A stretch of 64,000 nt of DNA, from NCBI RefSeq assembly GCF_003006155.1, contig NZ_CP023559.1, positions 2,480,001 to 2,544,000 on the forward strand, given 5' to 3'. The stretch's first letter is position 1. The number at the start of each line of letters is the position of its first letter. The position numbers and the translations under genes were made by a program. This document shows, one piece after another, positions 20,549-30,683 of this stretch. The notes under the pieces are model-generated. The model was not told the DNA's origin. It searched no databases and worked only from the letters and a program-made list of their open reading frames with translations. Origin of the DNA: Salinicola tamaricis (lineage in GTDB: Bacteria > Pseudomonadota > Gammaproteobacteria > Pseudomonadales > Halomonadaceae).

Positions 20549-21861
20549 TCAGGTGAAGAACAGCGGCACCACGATGCTCGAGATCAGCAGGATCAAGGCG
20601 CCACCGAGGCGCGAAGAGATCTGCGCGAACGGCATCAGCTGCATGCGCTTGGCCGCGGAGAGCACGGCGACGTCGCCGGTGCCGCCCATGTTGGCCATGC
20701 ACAGACCGGCGGTGATGGCCGACTCGATCGGGTAGAAGCCGACCAGCTTGCCCACCAGCCCGGCGCCGAAGGCCGCACCGGCGACCACCGCGAAGACGAT
20801 CAGCACATAGGTGATCGAGATGGCGTCGATGACCTGGCCGAGGTCGGTGTAGGCGATGCCGATACCGAACAGCAGGGCGAAGGTCCAGTTCTTGGCGACG
20901 AACTTGAACCACTGCGCCGCGGCTTCGTTGACCGACTCCGGCACCAGGTTGGCGATCTTGAGCACGGCGACCAGGACGATCATCAGTGCATAGGGGTGCA
21001 GCGGGATGAAATCGCCCAGGATCTCGCCGGCGACGAAGAAGGTCAGCGCCGCGACCAGGCCGATGCCCAGCTTGGAGAGATCGGGCTTGCTCTCGCGCTC
21101 TTCGATCTCACGCCCGGCATCATCTGGCCGTTGCCGGTCAGGCTCGGCACGCGGTTGGCCAGGCCGTTGAGCAGGCCGGCGATGATGATGGCGAAAACGT
21201 TGCCCAGCGCCAGCGCCGGCACCAGGATCGAGATGTAATAGCTCGCCGGCTGGCCCAGCAGCTGCTCATAGATCTGGCTCATCGGCACCGCGCCAGCGCC
21301 CATGCCGCCGCCCATGATCGGCAGGGTGATCACCACCACGGCATCCTGCGGCGAGAAGCCCAGCAGCCAGCCCACCGCCACCGCGAACAGTGCCGCGAAC
21401 AGCACCGCGCAGACCAGCGGTAGGGCGTAGCGCGAGCCGACCTTGACCAGCACCTTGGAGTCCATGCCCAGGATGCTGCCGGTGATCAGCGCGGCGATAT
21501 AGAAGTTGAGAAAGCCGCCGCTCTTCATGAACTGGGTGACGTTGTCGGTGACATCTGCGGGCAGCCAGTTGACGTAGACCAGCGCCGCGGCACCGAAGAT
21601 GGCGAGAATCGCGCCGCCGCCGAGATAGCTCTTGATGATCGGCAGGCGATCGCCGAGAAAGCCGAGCAGCTCGCCGAAGATCATCATCACCAGCAGGGCG
21701 CCGATCATGCCGGTGGGAATCGTGTCCGTGGCGATGGCGGCGATCAGCACCAGCGCGGCGATGGCGAACAGCGGTAGCGGAATGCCGAAGATCGGCGTCG
21801 ACAGCCAGTGGCGCGGTCGGGCCGACTCGGCGTGAGCGTTTTGCGTCACGGTTGCGGTCAT
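20549..21861 (-). CDS. 2-hydroxycarboxylate:Na+ symporter (CitS/CimH-like), frameshifted
   Basis: Secondary transporter of the 2HCT family (citrate, malate, lactate), about 437 residues. Both inverted halves show the family reentrant-loop motif: ITLPIMGGGMGAGAVPMSQI in the first and AITAGLCMANMGGTGDVAVL in the second. The N-terminal helices LFAIAALVLIAAIATD and MIGALLVMMIFGELLGFLG are clear. The frame breaks near 21110, in the loop after GNGQMMPG. It is divergent from a CitA/CitB-type two-component system, the classic partner of such transporters. The exact substrate is not readable. Confidence 0.9.
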
Positions 21862-22023
21862 GGTTCACTCCCAGGATTGCGCGCCCTGCCGGGCGGGTAG
21901 GCGGCAGGATAAGAAGGCAGGCCGCGGCGGCCAAACTTTCTGAAGTTAACTAAGCCTTAATAAAATATTGAAAGGGAACGACGCGGTGCTGGCACAAAGT
22001 GCCTGACTGGGGAATACCCCCTT

Positions 22024-22061
22024 GGTCTAAAGCTAGAGGTTTTGAAGCTACAGGGTCTAAA
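22024..22061. promoter_or_regulatory. Direct repeats GGTCTAAA upstream of the citA-type kinase
   Basis: GGTCTAAA occurs at 22024-22031 and again at 22054-22061, exactly 30 bases apart on the same strand. They lie in the 268-base region between the divergent transporter and sensor kinase. The same region has the inverted repeat GGCACAAAGTGCC near 21991 and an A/T-rich stretch at 21945-21970 that could hold promoters. Paired direct repeats about three helical turns apart suit a dimeric response regulator; this is inference. Confidence 0.35.
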
Positions 22062-22130
22062 ACTTCGGCCTAGAGCCGTGATGCCGGATCGCGCTCCCCG
22101 ATATACGCCTGCTGCCCTCGGATAACCCTC

Positions 22131-23806
22131 GTGAAACGACTGCGTCTCAGTGCCCAGATCTTCATCCTCGTCGCCAGCATGATCGTGCTGACCCTGGGGG
22201 TGGCCTTTCTGCTGTTCGACTATCAGCTCAAGGAGAACCTCGAACGCGCCCAGGGGGAGCGGGTGATGGGGTTGGCGGCGGTGCTCGCCGACCGCAGCGA
22301 CATTCGCCGCGCGCTCGAGGCCACGCCGATCGTCCACGATGCCGGCTCGGCGTTGCGCCAGCACATCGAAGTCCTGCGCGAGCGTCTGGGGGTCGACTTC
22401 ATCACCGTCATGGATCGCGACCACCTGCGTCTGACCCACCCCGACCCCAACGAGGTCGGGCGCCACTTCCGCGGTGGCGACGAGGGGCCAGCGCTGGCGG
22501 GGGAGTCCTATGTGTCGCGCTCCGAGGGTACGCTCGGGGTGAGTATCCGCGGCTTCGCCCCGGTGCGTGCCGCCGATGGCCAGGTGATCGGTGCGGTGGC
22601 CACCGGCGTCACCCTCTCCCGGGTCGGGCTGCTGCTGGCCGAGAAACGTCAGGTGGTGCTGCTGGGCACGCTGCTGCTGATGCTCGTCGGCGGCCTCGGC
22701 GCCTGGTGGCTGGCGCGCTACATCAAGCGCATCCTGCTCGGCTTCGAGCCGCACCAGATCTCGCAGTGGGTGCAGGAGCGCCAGGCGCTGCTGGCGTCGC
22801 TCCACGAAGGGGTGCTGGCGATCGACGCCGGCGGCGAGCTGAGTCTGATCAATCCGGCGGCGCGTGAGCTGCTGGCCCCGGTGGGGGCGGCACCCGCCAC
22901 CGGCGTGCCCGCCGCTACCCTGGCCCAGCTGTTCGGCGACGGCACGCCGGCAATCAACCAGCGTCTGACCCTCAACGGCCGCGCGCTGATCGTCAACCGG
23001 GTGCAGATCCGGGCGCGGGCCCGGCCCCGCCGGCGTGGGCGCGGGGGGGCCACGGACAGCGCCGCGGACGGGGGGCGGCGCGCGTCGACGAGACCCGCGG
23101 CGGCGGCAGCGTGGTGACCCTGCGCGATCGCAGCGAGGTCAATCGCCTGGCCGAGGAGCTGACCGGGGTCAGCCGCTACGCCCAGGCGCTGCGCGCCTCC
23201 ACGCATGAGTTCAAGAACCGCCTGCATGTGATCCTGGGGCTGGTCCAGCTGCGCGACCTGGGGCGCCTGGAGCGCTATCTGCACGAACTCGACGACACCT
23301 TGATCGCCCCCGCTGCGGCGCGCGTCTCCGGGGTCAAGGACCCGGTGCTGGCGGGCTTTCTGCTGGCCAAGGGCAGCGAGGCGCGGGAGCGCCGGATCGA
23401 GCTCGAGGTCGAGCTGGAGAGCGATATCCCGGCGGCGGCCGAGGAGGAGGTGTGCCACCTGCTGGTGACGATCATCGGCAATCTGCTGGAGAACGCTTTC
23501 GAAGCCGTCGCCGGGCGCGACGAGCGCCAGGTCACCCTGACGCTGGGGCTGGATGCCGGGGCGCTGTCGCTGCACGTTGCTGACAGCGGTTGCGGCATGG
23601 ACGCGGCCCAGCGCGGCGCGGTGCTCGAACAGGGGGTGTCGACCAAGGGCGAGGGGCGCGGCTACGGTCTGGCCATGGTACGTGCCCACATCGACTCCCG
23701 CGGCGGCCATCTGGCGATCTATTCCACCCCCGGACGTGGCACCCTGGTCGAGGTGACATTACCCTACGCGGTGGCCCCATCCTGGATTACCGACGGAGTG
23801 ACATGA
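22131..23806 (+). CDS. CitA/DcuS-type sensor histidine kinase, frameshifted
   Basis: Membrane sensor for C4- or tricarboxylates. Starts GTG at 22131 (MKRLRLSAQIFILVASMIVL, first membrane helix). The periplasmic PASp sensor domain spans about residues 35-170, with IEVLRERLGVDFITVMDRD and VSIRGFAPVRAADG. A second helix is at residues 185-205, then a cytoplasmic PAS (LLASLHEGVLAIDAGGELSL). The kinase H-box is ASTHEFKNRLHVILGLVQL, and the ATPase has NLLENAFEAV and DSGCGM...GYGLAMVRAHID. One frameshift lies near 23020-23090, where the sequence runs into CG-rich noise. It overlaps the response regulator by 4 bases. The partner transporter gene is divergent. Confidence 0.92.
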
Positions 23807-24537
23807 GCATGCGTGTACTGGTGGTAGAAGACGACCCGATGGTCATGCGGCTCAACGTCGAGTTCCTCAATCGTATCGAGGGCGCCAGTCTGGTCGCCCA
23901 GTGCGAGGATCTGCCCGCCGCGCGAGACGTGCTGCAGCGCGAGTCGGTGGATCTGCTGCTGCTGGATGTCTTTCTGCGCGAGCATAACGGCCTGGCGCTG
24001 GTGCGCGAGCTGCGCCGCCAGGCGCGCGATATCCAGATCATCCTGATCACTGCCGCCTCGGAGATGGAGACGGTGCGCGAGGCCAAGCATCTGGGGGTCG
24101 ACGACTACCTGGTCAAGCCGTTCGAGTTCCAGCGCTTCCAGGAGGCGCTGAGCCACTGCCTGGATACTCACCGGCGGCTGGCCGGGTTGCCGGCGCGCGC
24201 CCATCAGCGCGACGTCGACGCGCTGTTTCGACGCGACAGCGCCGCTGTGGCGCCGCCCCAGCGCCCTGGTGACCTGCCCAAGGGGCTCACCCTCAACTCG
24301 CTGTCGCAGGTGGCGCGCGCCGCCGCCGAGCACCACGAGGCGACCTTCACCACCGAGGCGCTGAGCGAGGATACCGGTATGTCGCGGGTCTCGGTGCGCA
24401 AGTACCTCAAGCACCTGGTGGATCAGGGCGTGCTCGAAGAGTCTTTCCACTACGGCCATATCGGCCGCCCCTCCTTCACCTACCGCTGTCTCGACGCCGA
24501 GACGCTGGCGCGGCTGGGCGGTACGCCGACCGCCTGA
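23803..24537 (+). CDS. CitB/DcuR-type response regulator
   Basis: A 244-residue regulator. The receiver domain starts MSMRVLVVEDDPMVMRLNVE with phospho-acceptor Asp55 in LLLLDVFLREHNGL, and the conserved Lys in VDDYLVKPFEFQRF. The output region has a C-terminal helix-turn-helix (EALSEDTGMSRVSVRKYLKH) of the CitB/DcuR kind. Its start ATG overlaps the kinase stop (ATGA), so the two are co-translated. Likely activator of the divergent 2HCT transporter gene, and perhaps of its own operon. Confidence 0.92.
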   Translation: MSMRVLVVEDDPMVMRLNVEFLNRIEGASLVAQCEDLPAARDVLQRESVDLLLLDVFLREHNGLALVRELRRQARDIQIILITAASEMETVREAKHLGVDDYLVKPFEFQRFQEALSHCLDTHRRLAGLPARAHQRDVDALFRRDSAAVAPPQRPGDLPKGLTLNSLSQVARAAAEHHEATFTTEALSEDTGMSRVSVRKYLKHLVDQGVLEESFHYGHIGRPSFTYRCLDAETLARLGGTPTA

Positions 24538-24634
24538 GCGGCTGTAGTGACCCTCCGCTTCAGTCGACCGGCTGTTTCAGCCGCCCCGTTGGTTCAGTTG
24601 AGAGACAACCGGACCCGCACGCGCGGATCTCTGC

Positions 24635-26649
24635 TCACGCCTGACGGATCAGCTCGGCGATCAGCCGCCGCCCCGGGTGCAGGTGATCGACCAGCTCCCG
24701 TGCCAGCGGCAGCGGCTCGTCGTGCAGGCGTGAGGCGATCAGCTCGGCGCACAGCGGTGCGCTGACCAGCCCGCGCGAGCCGTGGGCGGTACTCACCCAG
24801 AGCCCCGGGTGGTGACGCCCGGGAGCGGTGAAGCGTTGCCGCGCATCCTTGGCCAGTGCGGCATAGTCTTGTCGCCAACCGGCGTTGTCCGGCAGTGGCC
24901 CGGCGTAGGGCGTCTTGTCGGGGCTGGCGGCGCGCACGCTGGCACGGCCGTCGAGCGCGGCCAGGGCCGCCGCCTCGCCATCGGCGCAGAGCGCGGCGTG
25001 CAGCGCCGGGGCGGTGCGCGATAGCTCCTCCAGGTTGCGCCGCTGGTCGGCCTCGCGCAGGCGCGTATCGCCATCGTTGGGGGTGAAAGTGGCGCCGAAG
25101 GTGAGCCTGCCCGCGTAGGGCGGCAGCACATAGCCCTCGCCGCACAGCACCTGCTTTGGGGTGTCCGGTGCGGTCCACTGAAGGCTCGCGATCTGGCCGC
25201 GGACCTGCTGCAGCGGCAGGCCGTCGAGCCAGGCACCACTGGCGTGGCCGCTGGCGAACACCATCTGATCCACTTGCAGTTGGCCATCGGAGAGCGCGAG
25301 CTGCCAGCTCCCGTCGCATGCCGCGAGCGAATCGAGCGTCGCACGGCGGTACTCGACCCCCGGTGTCGTCGCCAGCCGCTGGCACAGCGCCACCGGGTCG
25401 ACCCAGCCCGCCAGCGGGTAGGCCAGCGCCGGATGCGCCAGCGGCGTCCCCGCCAGCGCGCTGGCGCGGGTCGCGTCGCAATCGCTCACGACGGACTCGG
25501 GCAGGGCGTGGTTGTCCAGGAAGCGCCGCTGGCGGCGCTGCTCGCGCTCACCGGTGGCGAGCTGCAGCAGACCGCTATCGCGCCACAGGCTGCGCTCGGG
25601 GTCGAGGGTCGCCAGCCAGCGCTGCACGTAGAGCAGGGCAGCCAGGTAGAAGCGGCTCTGGCGGTTGCTCTCCGCCGCCAGCTTGACGTAGAGCGCTGCC
25701 TGCGGGTTGCCCGAGGCGCCGCTGGCGATGCCTTCACGGTCGATCAGGCTGACTCGGCTACCGCGGCGCGCCAGCGCCTCGGCCACGCTGGTGCCGGCGA
25801 TACCGGCGCCGATCACTGCCACATGGTTGACGGAACGCGGCGATGGCGGGATGAACCAGGGCGTGGCGGCGCGCGAATCAGCGTGCGGACTGAGGCGCTG
25901 ATCCGGCTGCCATTCACCGCGTAGCATCTCGCGCTTGCGGCCGAACCCCGGCACCTTGCGCCACTGAAAACCCTCGGCGGCGAGGCCGCGCCGGACCAGC
26001 CCGGCACAGGTGAAGGTGGCGAAGGTGGTTCCCGGGCGGCTGGCTGCGGCCAGCGCGGCGAACAGCGCCGGCTGCCACATATCCGGGTTCTTGGCCGGGG
26101 CGAAGCCATCCAGGAACCAGGCATCCACCTGGCCGTCGAGCTGCGCCAGGCAGGTGGCGGCATCGCCGAAGTGCAGGTCCAGGGTCACCCGCGGCGCCAG
26201 GCGCAGGCGGTGCACGCCGGGTACCGGCTGCGGCCACTGCGCGATCAGCGCCTGGGCGCGGGGGGCGAAGTCCGGCCAGCTCTGCCACACCCGCTCGAGT
26301 GCCTCGCGCGACAGCGGGTGTTTCTCGGTGGAGACCAGATGCAGGCGCGCCGTGGCTGGCGCGTGCTGCTCGAAGCATTCCCACGCGCACAGCAGGTTGA
26401 GCCCGGTGCCGCAGCCGGTCTCGCCGATCACGAAGGGGCGCCTGGCGTGGCGCAGGCGCGGAAGCGGCGCGGCAGGTCGTTGTTGTCGAGGAACACGAAA
26501 CGCGTCTCCTCGCGGCCATTGTCACGCGAGAAGTAGACGTCGTCATAGCGGGTCGAGAAGGGCGCTTCCTGCTGCGCGTCATCCTGGCGCCAGTCGAGTT
26601 CCGCCGGCTCCAGGCGCTCGCCGAAGGCGGCGAGTCGGTCGTCGGTCAT
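24635..26649 (-). CDS. mnmC: Bifunctional tRNA mnm5s2U34 synthesis protein MnmC, frameshifted
   Basis: Two-domain enzyme that completes mnm5s2U at the tRNA wobble position. The N-terminal DUF752-type methyltransferase has [20 protein letters not shown] and [16 protein letters not shown]. The C-terminal FAD oxidoreductase opens with [20 protein letters not shown] (Rossmann GxGxxG) and later has [19 protein letters not shown] and [14 protein letters not shown]. Start ATG at 26649 reads [21 protein letters not shown] frameshift near 26445 splits the N terminus ([13 protein letters not shown] / IGETGCGTG). Full length is near 670 residues, normal for the family. Confidence 0.92.
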
Positions 26650-26767
26650 GGGGTGAAAGGTCTCGCGTTGCCCGGGGTTTCCACACAAGGGTGATCAAAA
26701 AGTGATCGACTCACGCCAGCGGACGTCGTTTCGGGGACAGCGAAAGGCGTCCGCGGGATCTTCACAA

Positions 26768-26818
26768 CGTTATCCACAGCAGCTGTGAAAAAGCCCACGC
26801 CGGCGTTTGTGGATAACG
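26768..26818. promoter_or_regulatory. Two perfect DnaA boxes in inverted orientation
   Basis: TTATCCACA, the consensus R-type DnaA box, sits at 26770-26778 and its reverse complement TGTGGATAA at 26808-26816. Their flanks match too, giving an 11-bp inverted repeat CGTTATCCACA / TGTGGATAACG with 29 bases between. Two GATC sites 10 bases apart (26693 and 26703) and a degenerate TTTCCACAC lie just upstream. The region separates mnmC from yciI (starts of mnmC at 26649, stop of yciI at 26828). This could be a DnaA-controlled promoter of mnmC or a DnaA-titrating site. Confidence 0.6.
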
Positions 26819-26827
26819 CCCGAGCGT

Positions 26828-27127
26828 TCAGGGCAGGACGTGCTTGAACGGCTTGACCTCGACCTTGGCGTAGACCCCGGCGGCGACATAAGGGTCGGCG
26901 TCGGCCCAGGCCCGGGCGGCTTCCAGGGAGTCGAACTCGGCGACGATCAGGCTGCCGCTGAAGCCGGCCTCGCCCGGGTCTTCGCCGTCGATGGCGGGGA
27001 AGGGGCCGGCCAGGATCAGGCGGCCGTCGTCGCGCAGCGCTTCCAGGCGTGCCAGGTGGGCCGGGCGCGCTTCGCGGCGCAGTGCAAGGCTCGAATCGTT
27101 GTCGTGACCGATGATGGCGTAGCGCAT
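26828..27127 (-). CDS. yciI: YciI family protein
   Basis: A 99-residue ferredoxin-fold protein of the YciI family: [17 protein letters not shown], then [24 protein letters not shown] with the conserved His and Asp thought to form an active-site pair, and [14 protein letters not shown]. Biochemical role not established. The start overlaps the yciB stop by one base, so they form one unit, the same pairing as in E. coli and Pseudomonas. Confidence 0.9.
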   Translation of the reverse strand: MRYAIIGHDNDSSLALRREARPAHLARLEALRDDGRLILAGPFPAIDGEDPGEAGFSGSLIVAEFDSLEAARAWADADPYVAAGVYAKVEVKPFKHVLP

Positions 27128-27678
27128 CAGGAGGGCTCCTCAGGGGTTGAGCGGGACATGTGACGTGCCAGGAACAGCGCCTGTCCGATCACGAACAGCA
27201 GCGTCAGTCCGAGCATGCCGAACAGCTTGAAGTCGACCCAGGTCGCTTCGTCGTAGTGGGTGAAGACGAAGACGTTGAGGATCGCCATGGCGAAGAAGAA
27301 CAGTACCCAAGCGAGATTGAGCCGCCGCCAGACCGCCGCCGGCAGCGACACCGCTTTGCCCATCATGCGTTGGGCCAGGGTCTGCCCGCCGAACAGCGGC
27401 GAGAACAGGAAGGCGATACCGAACAGAGCGTTGATCACGGTTGGCTTCCACTGGATGAACGCCGGGTCGCGAAAGGCGATGGTGGCGCCGGCGGAGGCGA
27501 TCACGATGATCGAAGTGATCAGCAGCATCTTCTCGATGCGCCGTTGGCGCCACCACACCACGCCGAGCTGAATCACGGTCGCGGGGATCAGGATGGCGGT
27601 GGCCGTGATGATATCGCCGGTCAGGTGGTAGACGGCGAAGAAGATCGCGATGGGGAGAAAGTCGAACAGCAGTTTCAT
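27127..27678 (-). CDS. yciB: Inner-membrane septation protein YciB (IspA/IspZ family)
   Basis: A 183-residue, five-helix inner-membrane protein of the intracellular septation A family, linked to cell-envelope synthesis and division. The N terminus [20 protein letters not shown] and the mid-region [18 protein letters not shown] are diagnostic, as is [19 protein letters not shown]. Intact; located directly upstream of yciI and divergent from the PHP gene, with about 95 bases between starts. Confidence 0.93.
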   Translation of the reverse strand: MKLLFDFLPIAIFFAVYHLTGDIITATAILIPATVIQLGVVWWRQRRIEKMLLITSIIVIASAGATIAFRDPAFIQWKPTVINALFGIAFLFSPLFGGQTLAQRMMGKAVSLPAAVWRRLNLAWVLFFFAMAILNVFVFTHYDEATWVDFKLFGMLGLTLLFVIGQALFLARHMSRSTPEEPS

Positions 27679-27773
27679 GCGCAGGGCTCCGAGAGGGCGG
27701 GGCGCGGATTGACCGCGACGGCGGCGGCCCTCACCATGTGCGGCCTATTCTGACAAAGACGCCTCCCGGCGTC

Positions 27774-28721
27774 ATGCCCATGTCCGTTGCTGCCAGCCAT
27801 TCCGAGAATACCGCCGCGCCGTCCGAGCGCGCGCCGCTGACCGCCGCCACCTCGCTGGATGAGGCCCGCGGCATCGATCTTCATCTGCACTCCCGCGCCT
27901 CCGATGGTCGGCTCACGCCCAGCGAGCTGGTCGATCTGTGCCATGCCAAGGGGCTTTCGCATATCGCGTTGACTGACCACGACACCCTGGCCGGGGTCGC
28001 GGAGGCGGGTGAACGCTGCGCTCACCACGGCATGCGCCTGCTGTGTGCCAGCGAGCTGTCGTGCCAGTGGCGCGGCATGACGATTCATATCGTGGCGCTG
28101 CTGCCCCAGGGGCCGAACGCGGCGTTTACGGCCAGTCTCGAAGGGCTGGCCGAGGCGCGGGTAAGGCGCGCCGAGGAGATCGCCCGGCGGCTTCAGAAGC
28201 TGGGGCTCGACGACGCCCTGGCCCGGGCGCGGGCGATCGCCGGAAGTGAGCGCCCACTGGGGCGGCCCGATTTCGCCCAGGCACTGGTCGATGCCGGGCT
28301 GGCGGCGGACCGCCAGGCGGCGTTCAAGCGCTACCTGGGGGCCGGCAAGCGTGGCGACGTCAAGACCCATTGGCCGGCGCTGGAGACGGTGGTCGGTTGG
28401 ATCGTCGAGGCTGGCGGGGTCGCCGTGGTCGCGCATCCGCTGCGCTACGGCATGACGCGACGCAAGCGCGACCTGCTGTTCGAGGCGTTCATCGGCGCCG
28501 GCGGGCAGGCTGCGGAGTTGGTGAGTGGTTACCAGAACCGTGATACCACCTTCGATCTCGCGCGCCAGCTCGCCCATCACGAGCTCTACGGCTCACTCGG
28601 CAGTGACTTCCACTTCCCCGGCGGTGCGTTGGCGCCGGGTACGCTCAGCCCGGCGCCGCGCTCTCATGTGCGCCCGGTGTGGGCGCATCCGGCCCTGGCC
28701 GACTTCGTCGCGCCTCGCTGA
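27774..28721 (+). CDS. rnm: PHP-domain phosphoesterase, RNase AM/YciV type
   Basis: A 3',5'-nucleoside-bisphosphate phosphatase or 5'-3' exoribonuclease of the PHP family (E. coli YciV/Rnm). The metal-binding motif DLHLHSRASDGRLTPSELV is at residues 36-54, followed by IALTDHDTLAG, LLCASELSC, VAVVAHPLRYG and SLGSDFHFPG, the complete metal ligand set. The ATG at 27774 (or 27780) is preferred over a GTG at 27738. The first 30 residues (SHSENTAAPSERAPLTAATS) are not conserved. It lies between yciB and yciO, matching the yci cluster of other gammaproteobacteria. Confidence 0.87.
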   Translation: MPMSVAASHSENTAAPSERAPLTAATSLDEARGIDLHLHSRASDGRLTPSELVDLCHAKGLSHIALTDHDTLAGVAEAGERCAHHGMRLLCASELSCQWRGMTIHIVALLPQGPNAAFTASLEGLAEARVRRAEEIARRLQKLGLDDALARARAIAGSERPLGRPDFAQALVDAGLAADRQAAFKRYLGAGKRGDVKTHWPALETVVGWIVEAGGVAVVAHPLRYGMTRRKRDLLFEAFIGAGGQAAELVSGYQNRDTTFDLARQLAHHELYGSLGSDFHFPGGALAPGTLSPAPRSHVRPVWAHPALADFVAPR

Positions 28722-28933
28722 GCGGTTCCCATCGAGCGATCTCCAGGCGAATCATCTCCAGCCGCGCCATCTTCCGCCCGCGCCCGCCTCGAGCCGAGCC
28801 TTGGCGGCAGGCGCCGGGCGCGGCATCTGTTACGCTGAGCGTGAATGGTGCCGTTCGCGGTGCCTTGTCTCATATCGGCGTGTCGCCAGCGCGCGGCCGC
28901 CGTGGCGGGATCCGACCCCAAGGAGGGCACGAC

Positions 28934-29554
28934 ATGACCCAGTTTTTCCAGATTCATGCGCAGAACCCGCAGAAGCGCCTGATCGACCAGGCGATCGGTA
29001 TCCTGCGCCAGGGTGGCGTGGTCGCCTATCCGACCGACTCCGGCTATGCGCTGGGCTGCTGCCTGGGCGAGAAGAAGGCGATCGAGAAGATCAAGTGGCT
29101 GCGCCAGCTCGACGACCGCCACAACTTCACCCTGGTGTGCTCCGATCTTTCCGAGATCGGCACCTACGCCAAGGTCGACAACAGCGTCTTCCGCCTGCTC
29201 AAGTCGCATACCCCCGGGCCCTACACCTTCATTCTCAACGCCACCAACGAAGTGCCGCGCCTGCTGCTGCACCCCAAGCGGCGTTCGATCGGTGTGCGCG
29301 TGCCCGACCACCGTATCACCCATGCGCTGCTCGAGGCCCTGGGTGAGCCGCTGATGAGCGTCACCCTGATCCCGGTCGACGAAGCGCTGCCGATGACCGA
29401 CGCCGAGGAGATCCGCGAGCGCTACGGCGCGCATGTCGATCTGATCATCGATGGCGGTGCCTGCCACCTGGAGCCGACCACGGTGGTCGATCTGCGCGAG
29501 ATCCCGCCGACGCTGGTCCGCGAAGGCCGCGGCGACCCCGCCCCGTTCCTTTGA
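28934..29554 (+). CDS. yciO: YciO family protein (Sua5/YciO/YrdC superfamily)
   Basis: A 206-residue YrdC-fold protein. TsaC/Sua5 relatives make threonylcarbamoyl-adenylate for tRNA t6A; the YciO branch has weak or undefined activity. Features: RQGGVVAYPTDSGYALGC, KRLIDQAIGI, FTLVCSDLSEIGTYAKVDNS, and the KRRSIGVRVPDHRITHALL nucleotide-site region. Start ATG at 28934 follows AAGGAGGGCACGAC, a very good ribosome site. It shares its strand with the PHP gene 210 bases upstream. Confidence 0.9.
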   Translation: MTQFFQIHAQNPQKRLIDQAIGILRQGGVVAYPTDSGYALGCCLGEKKAIEKIKWLRQLDDRHNFTLVCSDLSEIGTYAKVDNSVFRLLKSHTPGPYTFILNATNEVPRLLLHPKRRSIGVRVPDHRITHALLEALGEPLMSVTLIPVDEALPMTDAEEIRERYGAHVDLIIDGGACHLEPTTVVDLREIPPTLVREGRGDPAPFL

Positions 29555-29614
29555 TGCGCGTGCCGCGATACATCTCTGCGGCAACCCAGACGTGAGAGTC
29601 GGTGCATACAAAGC

Positions 29615-29656
29615 CAGCGCCCCCGCCGGGAAACCCCGGCGGGGGCGCTGCGTTTC
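29615..29656. terminator. Strong hairpin terminator after yciO
   Basis: A perfect 16-bp stem CAGCGCCCCCGCCGGG / CCCGGCGGGGGCGCTG with an AAAC loop, then CGTTTC. It lies between yciO and the convergent phosphatase and probably serves both. Confidence 0.75.
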
Positions 29657-29703
29657 GAGCACATCACCTGGCGGCCGGCCTGGGCAAGGCCGCCGTGCCG
29701 TGA

Positions 29704-30492
29704 TCAGTCCGTCTTCAGCGGTGCCGCCCAGCCTTCCAGGGTCGCGTCGCTCCAACTGCCATAGCTGGCATTGGGGAACATGATCCAGTCGTCGCCGAAG
29801 TGCGCCGCCTGCTCGGCCACCAGGCGCTTCTGGGTGGCCAGGTCGGCGTGGTGGAAGTCGCCGGAGAAGTCGGCCAGCGAGTCGCCGAGCTGCAGCACCA
29901 GCCGATAGTCGCGCTCGATGGCGGCACGACGCTCGGCCTTGGAGGGCCCCAGCAGGCGCACCTGGGCGTCGTTGACCTGGGGCAGGCGCAGCGCCTTCAG
30001 CGTCGCCAGCGTGGCGGCCTTGTTCTCGTCGTAGCGATCGGAGACATAGAAGATCGTCACGCCATGCGCGTTGGCGTAGTCGAGAAAGGCGCGGGCGCCG
30101 GGGATCAGGCGCGGATGCCCCTCGCGCTCCCACACCTTCCAGGTATCCCAGGCGGTGAAGTCGTGACACGCCTGCATGTCACGCACCAGCAGCGCACTAT
30201 TGTCGATCACTGTCTCATCGAGGTCGGTCATGATCGCCAGATTGGTGGCGTCGGGGTGGGCAGCGATCTTCTGCGCCAGACGCATCGTGGCCAGGGCGTA
30301 GTTCTGCCGCTGCAGCGCCTGGATTTCCGCCGACTGCTGCTGGTAGCGCAGTGCCATGGCGTACGCCTTGGGCGCACACTCGCTGGCGCTTGCGATATTC
30401 GCTGTCCCGGCACTGGCACTGGTGGCGAACAGCAGGCCACTGAGCAGCAGGGCACTGGCGACACCGCGGCTGACATGGGCGTTGATTGTCAT
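29704..30492 (-). CDS. Secreted HAD-family acid phosphatase
   Basis: A 262-residue class B/C-type acid phosphatase related to lipoprotein e(P4). A Sec signal peptide ends near ATSASA, so the protein is periplasmic. No Cys follows the hydrophobic core at a lipobox position, unlike e(P4). The catalytic DxD motif is IMTDLDETVIDNS, followed by IFYVSDRYDENKAATLATLK (HAD motif II region) and LVLQLGDSLADFSG (motif IV). The ATG at 30492 is preceded by AGGAGACAACAAG; the in-frame ATG six codons upstream is less likely. It probably releases phosphate from nucleotides such as NMN or nucleoside monophosphates. Confidence 0.87.
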   Translation of the reverse strand: MTINAHVSRGVASALLLSGLLFATSASAGTANIASASECAPKAYAMALRYQQQSAEIQALQRQNYALATMRLAQKIAAHPDATNLAIMTDLDETVIDNSALLVRDMQACHDFTAWDTWKVWEREGHPRLIPGARAFLDYANAHGVTIFYVSDRYDENKAATLATLKALRLPQVNDAQVRLLGPSKAERRAAIERDYRLVLQLGDSLADFSGDFHHADLATQKRLVAEQAAHFGDDWIMFPNASYGSWSDATLEGWAAPLKTD

Positions 30493-30625
30493 CTTGTTGT
30501 CTCCTGACATTGGCGATGCCCGCGTGTCGCGGGCGACCCAGCTACCTTAGAGAAGCGCCGGCGGCGCTTCAAACCGCGCCATGCGGCGCTTTCCGGCGTG
30601 CCACGCTGTTCTGACCACGGCTGTT

Positions 30626-30649
30626 GGTCATATTGGTCGGTCATATTGG
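30626..30649. repeat. Short direct repeat between phosphatase and chemoreceptor genes
   Basis: GGTCATATTGG occurs at 30626-30636 and again at 30639-30649. The 191-base interval 30493-30683 shows no gene. The repeat is next to the chemoreceptor stop and is probably a slippage product. Confidence 0.4.
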
Positions 30650-30683
30650 CCGGCTGAGTCGGCCGGCCTGACAGGCTGGCGTG

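Noticed and set aside
21991-22006. Sigma-54 promoter at TGGCACAAAGTGCCTG
   Set aside because: The -24 half looks right, but the GC of the -12 element is two bases too close. The segment is better read as the inverted repeat GGCAC-AAA-GTGCC.
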